DNA of 39,650 bases from assembly GCA_947259185.1 (NCBI GenBank), contig CAMYKT010000016.1, positions 1 through 39,650 on the forward strand, in the 5' to 3' direction. The position numbers and the translations under genes are program-made. Positions 25,444 to 32,933 of this stretch are shown in pieces; positions within the stretch are counted from its first letter, which is position 1, and each line of letters begins with the position of its first letter. The notes beneath the pieces are model-generated. The model was given only the letters and a program-made list of their open reading frames with translations. It had not been told where the DNA came from and made no database searches. The DNA comes from an uncultured Methanobacteriaceae archaeon. GTDB lineage: Archaea; Methanobacteriota; Methanobacteria; Methanobacteriales; Methanobacteriaceae.

Positions 25444-25761
25444 ATGAAAATGATTAGAGCAATTGTAAGGCCAGATAAAGCAGAAGAAATAGTGGATTCT
25501 TTATCAGAAGCAGGACATGTAGCCCTTACTAAAATGGATGTAATAGGTCGTGGAAAACAAAAAGGAATACAGCTGGACCAGGTTTACTATGATGAGCTAC
25601 CTAAGGTGATGCTGCTACTGGTAACTGAAGATGAAGATACCGGAAAAATAATTGATTTGATAACAGAATCTGCCTACACTGGAAATTTTGGAGATGGAAA
25701 AATATTTGTAAGCCCAGTTGATGATGCATTTACCGTTAGAACTAGAACCAGGGGATTATGA
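25444..25761 (+). CDS. nifI1: NifI1, PII-like nitrogenase regulator
   Basis: 105 residues of the PII family: MKMIRAIVRPDKAEEIVDSLSEAG, VIGRGKQKGIQL, a shortened T-loop region with VYYDELPKV, and GDGKIFVSPVDDAFTVRTRTRG. In methanogens NifI1 and NifI2 form a complex that binds NifDK and blocks activity when ammonium is present; 2-oxoglutarate and ATP relieve it. GGAGAAAG precedes the ATG, 15 bp after nifH. The absence of the GlnB uridylylation tyrosine context fits NifI rather than GlnB/GlnK, as does its position between nifH and nifD. Confidence 0.93.
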   Translation: MKMIRAIVRPDKAEEIVDSLSEAGHVALTKMDVIGRGKQKGIQLDQVYYDELPKVMLLLVTEDEDTGKIIDLITESAYTGNFGDGKIFVSPVDDAFTVRTRTRGL

Positions 25762-25808
25762 ATATTTAGAAAATACTTTCATTTATTCAATAAATTGCCT
25801 TAAAATCA

Positions 25809-26192
25809 ATGCAGGTGATCAAAATAAAAGAAATAATTGCCATTATTCGGCCTAATAAAATGACTGATACCAAAGAGGTTTTAAATGCCCTTGGATTTCC
25901 AGCTATGACTGCTAATCGAGTAATGGGCCGGGGTAAACAAAAAGCCATAATTGGAGAAGTATCATTTGAGATCCAAAAAAAAGAACTCTTAAACGAAGAG
26001 GGAACCATGCGTTACATTCCCAAAAGATTACTGTCTCTAATTGTGGATGATGAAGATGCTTCTCTGGTGGTAGAAGCCATAATGAGGGTTAATCAAACAG
26101 GAAATAGAGGGGATGGGAAAATCTTTGTATCGCCTGTTGAAGAAGCAGTACGGGTTAGAACTAAAGAAAACGGAATTGAAGCCATAAGCTAA
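25809..26192 (+). CDS. nifI2: NifI2, PII-like nitrogenase regulator
   Basis: 127 residues, partner of NifI1 in the post-translational ammonium switch. It shows the PII core (KEIIAIIRPNKMTDTKEVLNALG, VMGRGKQKA, GDGKIFVSPVEEAVRVRT) and a longer T-loop (residues 43-75) as is usual for NifI2. The start is uncertain. The ATG at 25809 has no ribosome site. A good site, AGGTGATC (25813-25820), lies just inside it. Family members would start at the codon aligned with 25824, which here is ATA. See findings. Confidence 0.9.
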   Translation: MQVIKIKEIIAIIRPNKMTDTKEVLNALGFPAMTANRVMGRGKQKAIIGEVSFEIQKKELLNEEGTMRYIPKRLLSLIVDDEDASLVVEAIMRVNQTGNRGDGKIFVSPVEEAVRVRTKENGIEAIS

Positions 26193-26267
26193 TAAATATC
26201 CATTAAATGACTTATCAAAATAAAATAAAAATTATAAAAACTTTTTAAGAAAATTAGGAGAATAATT

Positions 26268-27740
26268 ATGCCTCATGACCTTTTTGAAGTGGATAAATCT
26301 ATTCCTGAAAGAAAAAAACACATTTATATTAAAGATAATGCCGACCCTGCTCAGGAAATTCCTTCCTGTAACACCAAAACCATCCCGGGATGCATGACTG
26401 AAAGGGGATGTGCTTTTGCCGGGGTTAAGGGAGTTATTACTGGGGCCGTAAAGGATGCTGCCCACGTGGTACACTCACCAGTAGGATGCACCGCCTATGG
26501 ATATGGAACTAAAAGATATCCAACCACTCCAGACATGCCTGATGGTGGGAAATTTCCTCTGGAAAACTTTAATCTGAAATATATTATGGGAACAGATCTT
26601 AAAGAATCGGATGTGGTGTTCGGAGGTATGAAAAAACTCAGGCAATCCATATTAGAAGCTGCAAAAGAATTTCCTGAAGCAAATGCCATATATGCTTATG
26701 CTACCTGTACCACTGGTTTAATCGGGGATGATATGGATGGGGTGGTTAAAGAACTATCTGAGGAATTGGGAAAAGATGTGGTGGCTTTCAATGCCCCTGG
26801 ATTTTCAGGACCCACCCAGTCCAAAGGACACCATGTGGGTAACCACACTCTTTTCCAGCACCTGGTGGGGACTAAAGAACCCCCGGAAACCACACCTTAT
26901 GATGTTAACCTCATTGGAGAATACAACATTGACGGAGATTTGTGGATACTTAAACCCTATTTTGAGGAGATGGGGATTAATATTCTCAGCACTTTCACCG
27001 GGGATTGCTGTCATGACGAGATCTGCTGGATGCACCGGGCAAAACTAAGTTTGGTTCGCTGTCAGAGATCAGCCACCTACATAGCAGATCTCATTGAAAA
27101 GGAATACGGCGTACCCTACATGAAAGTGGACTTTTTTGGCCCTACTTACTGTGCTGAAAATTTAAGGGCCATTGGAAAGCATTTTGGACTAGAAGATAAG
27201 ACAGAGGCAGTAATAAAAGATCGTATGGATAAGATAAAGCCTGATTTAGAATTTTATAAGGAAAAATTGCAGGGTAAAAAGGTATGGGTTTTTTCAGGAG
27301 GTCCTAAAAACTGGCACCTTCCCCGTCCACTGGAAGAATGCCTGGGGATGGAAGTGGTGGCCGTATCCACCATGTTTGAACATGAAGATGGTTATGAAAA
27401 AATCAAAGAAAGGGTAAAGGAGGATACGGTTATTGTGGATGACCCTAACTCTCTGGAAATGGAAGAGATTGTAGAAAAATATCAACCGGATATAATGTTA
27501 TCCGGGGTTAAAGAAAAATATCTGGCTCATAAACTACAATTACCCTGCGTACTTATCCATTCCTATGAAAACGGACCTTACATCGGATTTGAAGGATTTA
27601 TAAATCTGGCAAAGGATATTTATGCTGCAATTTACAACCCGGTGTGGGATCTGGTGGAGTTCAAGGAAGAGGTAGAAAAAACCCCGAAATTAATTGAAGA
27701 AGTTGAATCAGGTGATAATATAAAATTAAAGGCAAAATAA
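26268..27740 (+). CDS. nifD: Nitrogenase molybdenum-iron protein alpha chain
   Basis: 490 residues; catalytic alpha subunit of dinitrogenase. P-cluster cysteines are C48, C74 and C147. The FeMo-cofactor ligands are C265 (LVRCQRS) and H431 (VLIHSYENGP). Equivalents of the substrate-site residues Azotobacter Val70, Gln191 and His195 are V56, Q184 and H188. GTKRYPT and VVFGG are methanogen-type variants that also occur in Vnf/Anf proteins. No delta-subunit (vnfG/anfG) gene lies before nifK, which supports the Mo type. AGGAG precedes the ATG. A 125-bp gap separates it from nifK, wider than the other gaps in the cluster. Confidence 0.96.
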   Translation: MPHDLFEVDKSIPERKKHIYIKDNADPAQEIPSCNTKTIPGCMTERGCAFAGVKGVITGAVKDAAHVVHSPVGCTAYGYGTKRYPTTPDMPDGGKFPLENFNLKYIMGTDLKESDVVFGGMKKLRQSILEAAKEFPEANAIYAYATCTTGLIGDDMDGVVKELSEELGKDVVAFNAPGFSGPTQSKGHHVGNHTLFQHLVGTKEPPETTPYDVNLIGEYNIDGDLWILKPYFEEMGINILSTFTGDCCHDEICWMHRAKLSLVRCQRSATYIADLIEKEYGVPYMKVDFFGPTYCAENLRAIGKHFGLEDKTEAVIKDRMDKIKPDLEFYKEKLQGKKVWVFSGGPKNWHLPRPLEECLGMEVVAVSTMFEHEDGYEKIKERVKEDTVIVDDPNSLEMEEIVEKYQPDIMLSGVKEKYLAHKLQLPCVLIHSYENGPYIGFEGFINLAKDIYAAIYNPVWDLVEFKEEVEKTPKLIEEVESGDNIKLKAK

Positions 27741-27865
27741 GGTTTTAAATCTATTAATATATTTCATTAATACTGGGATGGAAAATTTAAAGGATAATGA
27801 TGATCCTATATTATAATCGCTGGTGGAGGCGGGATATAAGGATTTCAATTACAGGTGATGATTAA

Positions 27866-29254
27866 ATGAGTGAGGTAAAAGTAACTAAAAGAGAGAGGAA
27901 TGTTATTATAAATCCCCTGGTAACCTGTCAACCACTGGGGGCTATGTTTGCAGTAGCAGGTATAAGCAGGGGTCTTCCACTGGTCCATGGTTCACAGGGA
28001 TGTTCTACCTTTGTTAGATATGGGTTTTCCCGTCATTTTCGGGAACCATCTGAAATTGCAGTAACTTCTTTGCATGAAGATGCGGCTGTATTTGGGGGAA
28101 GAAGAAATCTGATATCTGGATTGGGAAATTTAGCATCCAGATTTACTCCTGATTTGATTGGTGTGGTTACTACCTGTTCTAGTGAAATAATTGGAGATGA
28201 TGTGGATGGTTTTATTAAAACTGCCCGACAGGAAATCAAAGAAAGCCTGGGGGAAAATGCAGCGGAAAAAATAAAAATTGTTGCTATTAACACTCCTAGT
28301 TTTGTGGAACACCACTACCGGGGATACGATAATGCCATAAAGGCTATGGTAGATCAGGTGGCCCTAGAACCAGCTAATGGTAATGATAAATTGAATATTA
28401 TACCGGGAATAGTAAATCCGGGGGATATCAGAGAGATAAAGCACATACTGAATATGATGGGTCAAGAAAGTATAATGCTTACCGATACCTCTGATCCATT
28501 TGATTCTCCATTAAGACCCGGCTCTACGCAGTTTAAACCATACTATCCCAAAGGAGGTACTCCTGTTCAGGAACTGGAAGATTGTTCAAATAGTTCAGGA
28601 ACCATATCCTTGTGTAATTATGGTGCCCAGGCAGCCGGGGTACTGGAAAGAAAATATAAAGTTCCTTCCACTATAGGTCCCTTTCCCATTGGACTACAAA
28701 ATACAGATCAGTTTCTAAGAAACGTTAAAAAGTTCAGTGATGCGGAAATAACTGATGAATTACTGGATGAACGAGGATTACTGGTTGATTCCATGGCAGA
28801 TATTACTTCCCGTTATCTTTTTGGAAAAACAGCTGCTATTTATGGTGATCCTGATATGGTTACTGGAATTGCTGGATTTGTCTGTGAGCTGGGCATGACC
28901 CCTCAGCTGGTATGTACTGGAGTCGAAAACCAGGAATTTGTAGATGACATGAAAGAAGTTTCCAAAAAAGCAGATGGCAAGGTTGAAATAATGTATGGCC
29001 ATGATTTAAGGTCCATGGAAGTAAGACTGGAGGAAGAACCAACCGATATCATAATTGGTCATTCGGATGGCAGATTAATAGCCAGAGACCTGGACATACC
29101 TTTAGTCAGAGTTGGTTTCCCGGTTTATGACAGGGTAGGTTATCATAGAGTTCCTATTGTAGGTTATAGGGGGGGAATAAACCTCCTGGACCGAATAACC
29201 AATACGGTACTGGAAGAGTACTATGATCCAGTTCACTGGAAACTACAACAATAA
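27866..29254 (+). CDS. nifK: Nitrogenase molybdenum-iron protein beta chain
   Basis: 462 residues, beta subunit of dinitrogenase. The P-cluster ligands are C21 (VTCQPLGA), C46 (GSQGCSTF) and C104 (TTCSSEIIGDD), with the same spacing as Azotobacter C70, C95 and C153. The roughly 50-residue N-terminal extension found in proteobacterial NifK is missing, as usual for methanogens. GGTGAT lies six bases before the ATG. The gap before it contains a GC-richer patch (27821-27840) and a weak hairpin. After the stop, a 7-bp hairpin precedes nifE. Confidence 0.96.
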   Translation: MSEVKVTKRERNVIINPLVTCQPLGAMFAVAGISRGLPLVHGSQGCSTFVRYGFSRHFREPSEIAVTSLHEDAAVFGGRRNLISGLGNLASRFTPDLIGVVTTCSSEIIGDDVDGFIKTARQEIKESLGENAAEKIKIVAINTPSFVEHHYRGYDNAIKAMVDQVALEPANGNDKLNIIPGIVNPGDIREIKHILNMMGQESIMLTDTSDPFDSPLRPGSTQFKPYYPKGGTPVQELEDCSNSSGTISLCNYGAQAAGVLERKYKVPSTIGPFPIGLQNTDQFLRNVKKFSDAEITDELLDERGLLVDSMADITSRYLFGKTAAIYGDPDMVTGIAGFVCELGMTPQLVCTGVENQEFVDDMKEVSKKADGKVEIMYGHDLRSMEVRLEEEPTDIIIGHSDGRLIARDLDIPLVRVGFPVYDRVGYHRVPIVGYRGGINLLDRITNTVLEEYYDPVHWKLQQ

Positions 29255-29267
29255 ATTATTTTAAAAG

Positions 29268-29289
29268 AATGGAATATAATTTTTCCATT
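29268..29289 (+). promoter_or_regulatory. Hairpin between nifK and nifE
   Basis: AATGGAA (29268-29274) and TTCCATT (29283-29289) form a 7-bp stem with an 8-nt loop, followed by TTATTTATT. It may stabilise the nifHDK message or reduce read-through into nifEN, as a means to make more structural than assembly protein. This is inference. Confidence 0.35.
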
Positions 29290-29318
29290 TTATTTATTAG
29301 CAACCTAAAGGTCATTAA

Positions 29319-30797
29319 ATGGCAAAAGAACAACATAAAAAGGTAGATACTACTAAAAATGGTGAAAATGGGAGGATATTAGAATTTTCTCCCCTTCCGG
29401 ATAAGGTTATAGATACCCTTAAATCACGTGAAAAACACCGCTGTTTTAAAAAAGAAGGGAAACAATCCGCCCCTGATTGTAATAAATCATCCATCCCAGG
29501 GGCAGTTACCCAGAGATCCTGTGTTTATGGTGGGGCCCGGGTGGTGTTGATGCCCATTACCGATGCAGTGCACCTGGTCCATGGACCCATAGGATGTGCA
29601 TCCTGCACATGGGATATCAGAGGGAGCCTAAGTTCCAGCAGTAAATTATACAAAACCGGATTTTCTACTAACTTACAGGAAAAAGACATAGTATTTGGGG
29701 GCGAAACAAAACTTATGGATATCCTCCTGGAAATAAACAGGTTATATCACCCTCCTGCTATATTTGTCTATGCCACCTGTGTGGTGGGTATCATTGGAGA
29801 CGATCTTAAAAAAGTATGTGAATTGGCTCAAGAAAAAACTTCAACTCGAATAATACCGGTTCAATCAGAAGGATTCAGAAGCTTCAATAAGTCGCTGGGG
29901 CATCAATTAGCCGGTGATGCATTACTGGATTATTTAATCGGTACTTCCACTAAAGCTTCCCCGAATCACCCTTTTACCCTGAATATTGTGGGAGAATTTA
30001 ATGTGGCCGGGGATTTATGGGGCATAAAACCATTACTGGAAAAAATGGGCATACATGTACTTTCTACCCTAACTGGAGATTCCCGGGTGGAGGATATTTC
30101 ACGATCCCATCAGGCCCATCTTAATATTGTTCAGTGCCAGAAGTCCTCTAATTACATTGCCCGGCAGATGGAAAAAAAATATGATATTCCCTATCTCAAG
30201 GTTAACTTCTTTGGAATAGAGGATACCGTAAGCTCACTGCAATCGATTGCTCAGTTTTTTAATAATCCTGAAATGTTAAAAAAGACAGAACAGTTAATAA
30301 AAGAGGAAATAAATAGGTTAGAAGATGCTATTAAACCTTACCATAGAATACTAAAAGGCAAAAAAGTAGCGGTTTATGTGGGAGGAAATAAAGCATGGTC
30401 CCTTGTAAGGGCATTTGAGGAATTGGGCATGGAAGTGATTATGACCGGGACTCAGAATGGACTACCTGAAGATTATCAGAAAATCAGAGACACGGTACAG
30501 GAGGGAACATTGATCGTGGATGATGCGCCGGTCAGGGAACTTTACCATTTACTGAAAAAATATAAGCCTGACCTGGTGATTTCAGGTGCTAAAGAAAAAT
30601 ATATGGCCCTGAAAATGGGAATACCCTTTTGTGAATTTAATCATGACCGCATAACCTCTTTTTCTGGTTTTCAGGGATATATAAATTTTGCTAAAAATCT
30701 GGATCAGGCGGTATCCAGTCCGGTATGGAATTATACCAAAAAAAAACTTAAAAATGGAATTAATGAATTTAATGGGGCTAAAAATGCCAAAATCTGA
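29319..30797 (+). CDS. nifE: Nitrogenase FeMo-cofactor scaffold NifE
   Basis: 492 residues, homologous to NifD. With NifN it forms the scaffold on which the NifB cofactor precursor is matured. Cluster cysteines are seen in GPIGCASC and YATCVVGIIGDD, and the NifD cofactor cysteine is kept (NIVQCQKSS). The cofactor-ligating His of NifD is replaced by Asn (EFNHDRITSF), as in known NifE, so it is a scaffold and not a catalytic subunit. AGGTCAT precedes the ATG. The gene overlaps nifN by 14 bp. Confidence 0.93.
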   Translation: MAKEQHKKVDTTKNGENGRILEFSPLPDKVIDTLKSREKHRCFKKEGKQSAPDCNKSSIPGAVTQRSCVYGGARVVLMPITDAVHLVHGPIGCASCTWDIRGSLSSSSKLYKTGFSTNLQEKDIVFGGETKLMDILLEINRLYHPPAIFVYATCVVGIIGDDLKKVCELAQEKTSTRIIPVQSEGFRSFNKSLGHQLAGDALLDYLIGTSTKASPNHPFTLNIVGEFNVAGDLWGIKPLLEKMGIHVLSTLTGDSRVEDISRSHQAHLNIVQCQKSSNYIARQMEKKYDIPYLKVNFFGIEDTVSSLQSIAQFFNNPEMLKKTEQLIKEEINRLEDAIKPYHRILKGKKVAVYVGGNKAWSLVRAFEELGMEVIMTGTQNGLPEDYQKIRDTVQEGTLIVDDAPVRELYHLLKKYKPDLVISGAKEKYMALKMGIPFCEFNHDRITSFSGFQGYINFAKNLDQAVSSPVWNYTKKKLKNGINEFNGAKNAKI

Positions 30798-32298
30798 AAA
30801 AAACTTACAGGATGGCTGTGGAGATTTTTCAACTAAAGATGTGGAAAATTCTCTCGCATGGAAGGGAATGATTTCTCCATCTGCGGATAAGAAGTTTGCA
30901 GTTATTAACCCTGCTCGAATGTGCCAGCCTTTAGGGGCGGTACATGTGCTTTTAGGAGTAAAAGGTGCCATGCCTTTGATACATGGGTCCCAGGGATGCA
31001 GTACCTATATGCGGTTCCAGCTATGTCGCCATTTCCGGGAACCTATAAATATTTCCTCCACTTCCATGAGTGAAAGTACAGTGGTTTATGGGGGCGAGAA
31101 AAATCTTATTAAAGCACTGGACACCATCACCCGGCAATATAAACCAGAACTTATTGGAGTTACTTCCAGCTGCCTTACCGAAACTATAGGGGATGATATG
31201 GAACTAATAATTGCTAATTTCCTTAAAAGTAATAATGATTTTCCAGTAATTCCCATCTCCACTCCCAGTTATACTGGATCTCATGTTGAAGGTTATAATC
31301 AGGCCTTGCGGGCCCTGGTAGAAAAATTAGTAAACCCGGTTTCTGTGCGCCATTCCGAGGAAAAATCAACCATTGGATCCACTTACACTGATAAAAAATT
31401 GAATAACTTAAGAGGAGACCCTAAATATACGAATAAAAATTATAATGGCAAAATAAATTTGATAACGGGATTGATATCTCCCTCTGATGTTTTTAGTATG
31501 AAAATTCTCTTGCAGGAAATGGGACTGGAAAGCATTATTCTAACGGATACTTCCCAATCACTTCATTTACCTTTAAATGGTGAAATTAATTTTATTCCTT
31601 CACAGGGGACCACCATTGCTCAAATAAAAGACACAATTCATTCCAGGGCCACTATATGTATATCCCGGCATGCTGATTCTGCAGGAATATTTCTGGAAAA
31701 AAATTTCGGGGTTAAATTAATTAATATTCCATTACCAGTGGGTTTAAGTGCCACTGACCAGCTGGTTGAGACGTTATCTGCTGTGGGAAATAAAAAAATA
31801 CCGGAAAAGATAAAGTTACAGAGGGGCCAGCTGCTGGATGCTATGGTGGATGCCCATGCTTATAATTATAAACGCCGGGTGGCCATTTACGGTGAGCCAG
31901 ACATGGTGACTGGACTCACTAGATTCTTAAGTGAATTGGGAATGCATCCGGTGGTAGTATGTACCGGAACACAAAGCAATATATTCCAGGATGAAATTGA
32001 GTCTCTTGCCCGGGAACATGGTCATGATATCCAGATAATATCTGGAGGAGACCTCTATGATCTAGAACAAAAAATAGTAGAAGAAGACGTAGAACTACTT
32101 TTGGGAAACTCCTATTCAGCCAGAATTGCTTCAGAAAAAAATATTCCTTTAATCAGAGTGGGTTTTCCTGTTTTTGACAGGATAGGTGCTCAAAGAATCA
32201 ACATAACTGGCTACCAGGCTGGATTGAATCTCCTGGATACGATAACCAACACCATCATAGAGAGATACTATGAACCGGGAAGGGATGATAAAATATGA
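30784..32298 (+). CDS. nifN: Nitrogenase FeMo-cofactor scaffold NifN
   Basis: 504 residues, homologous to NifK and partner of NifE. The start at 30784 is chosen because GGGG lies six bases upstream within nifE; earlier in-frame ATGs lie deeper inside nifE and lack sites. C47 (RMCQPLGA), C72 (GSQGCSTY) and C130 (TSSCLTETIGDD) keep all three NifK-type cysteines. A hydrophilic insert (about residues 190-225, HSEEKSTIGSTYTDKKLNN) makes it longer than NifK here. The stop overlaps the nifX start (ATGA), so these genes are translationally coupled. Confidence 0.92.
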   Translation: MPKSEKNLQDGCGDFSTKDVENSLAWKGMISPSADKKFAVINPARMCQPLGAVHVLLGVKGAMPLIHGSQGCSTYMRFQLCRHFREPINISSTSMSESTVVYGGEKNLIKALDTITRQYKPELIGVTSSCLTETIGDDMELIIANFLKSNNDFPVIPISTPSYTGSHVEGYNQALRALVEKLVNPVSVRHSEEKSTIGSTYTDKKLNNLRGDPKYTNKNYNGKINLITGLISPSDVFSMKILLQEMGLESIILTDTSQSLHLPLNGEINFIPSQGTTIAQIKDTIHSRATICISRHADSAGIFLEKNFGVKLINIPLPVGLSATDQLVETLSAVGNKKIPEKIKLQRGQLLDAMVDAHAYNYKRRVAIYGEPDMVTGLTRFLSELGMHPVVVCTGTQSNIFQDEIESLAREHGHDIQIISGGDLYDLEQKIVEEDVELLLGNSYSARIASEKNIPLIRVGFPVFDRIGAQRINITGYQAGLNLLDTITNTIIERYYEPGRDDKI

Positions 32299-32612
32299 AA
32301 ATAGCAGTAGCATCCTCCAATGGCCAGCAGGTAGATTATCACTTTGGAAATTCTCCCCATTTTTTGATTTTCGAACTAGAAAATATGAAGGTAAATTTCC
32401 TGGAAATAAGAAATACAGGACCGGAGAAACATAAAAATCATGATGATATTTTCAATATAAGATACAAACTATTGAAAGATTGCCAAATGATTGTATGTTC
32501 TAAAATAGGTAAGGAACCATTTATCAAGCTTAAAAAATCAGGTATAAATATTTTAGAATATGAAGGCGATCTTGAAAGTGCTATTTTAAAGGCAGCATCA
32601 TTTGCTAAATAA
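32295..32612 (+). CDS. nifX: NifX/NifB-C-terminal family cofactor-binding protein
   Basis: 105 residues of the dinitrogenase iron-molybdenum cofactor family (PF02579): MKIAVASSNGQQVDYHFGNSPHFLIFEL, a DCQMIVCSKIG segment, and the final strand-helix LEYEGDLESAILKAA. Members (NifX, NafY, NifB C-terminus) carry or protect cofactor precursors during NifEN-dependent assembly. The ATG overlaps the nifN stop, which argues for a role with NifEN. The name nifX is by position and size; the family also includes non-nif members. Confidence 0.78.
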   Translation: MKIAVASSNGQQVDYHFGNSPHFLIFELENMKVNFLEIRNTGPEKHKNHDDIFNIRYKLLKDCQMIVCSKIGKEPFIKLKKSGINILEYEGDLESAILKAASFAK

Positions 32613-32709
32613 TTTTTTAACAGAAATCCTTATATTACTATAGTTCAAAAATTCTAAATTATATTATTAATTTCTAAAAAACTAAAATCTAATTAACAGG
32701 AGAGATATT

Positions 32710-32895
32710 ATGGCTAAAGTAGTTATAGATCATGAAGACTGTGAAGGAGCAGATTGCGCAGAATGTGTGGATGTATGTCCTATGGAAATTCTGGTAGTTG
32801 ATGGGGATAAAATAAAAGTACAAAATGCAGAAGAATGTAATGAATGTGAAGTTTGTGTGGATGTATGTCCTGAGGACTGCATTGAAATAAACTAA
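32710..32895 (+). CDS. 2[4Fe-4S] ferredoxin
   Basis: 61 residues. Cluster I is DCEGADCAECVDVCP (C-x4-C-x2-C-x3-CP), and cluster II is CNECEVCVDVCP (C-x2-C-x2-C-x3-CP). The protein is very acidic, as is usual for electron-carrying ferredoxins. Cluster I has an extended first spacing (x4), which may change its potential. AGGAG precedes the ATG. It lies 97 bp after nifX and 38 bp before the molybdopterin oxidoreductase. It is therefore a candidate electron donor to NifH or a partner of that oxidoreductase. Confidence 0.9.
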   Translation: MAKVVIDHEDCEGADCAECVDVCPMEILVVDGDKIKVQNAEECNECEVCVDVCPEDCIEIN

Positions 32896-32933
32896 TACTT
32901 TTTCATTTTTTAAATAAATTTTTAATTAATTTT

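Noticed and set aside
26728..27048. Out-of-frame and antisense frames inside nif genes and other enzymes
   Set aside because: All lie within genes with clear motifs, have no ribosome site and show no recognisable protein pattern.
27821..27865. GC-richer patch and small hairpin before nifK as a missing small gene
   Set aside because: The 125-bp gap has no open frame of useful length with a start; the patch is best seen as leader sequence of nifK.
24601..29254. Vanadium- or iron-only nitrogenase
   Set aside because: NifD has some Vnf-like segments (GTKRYPT), but no delta-subunit gene lies between nifD and nifK, and nifE/nifN follow in the usual Mo-type methanogen order.
29271..29286. Second NrpR operator before nifE (GGAA...TTCC)
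   Set aside because: The spacer is 8 bases rather than the 6 required, and the halves are part of a hairpin with a T-rich tail.
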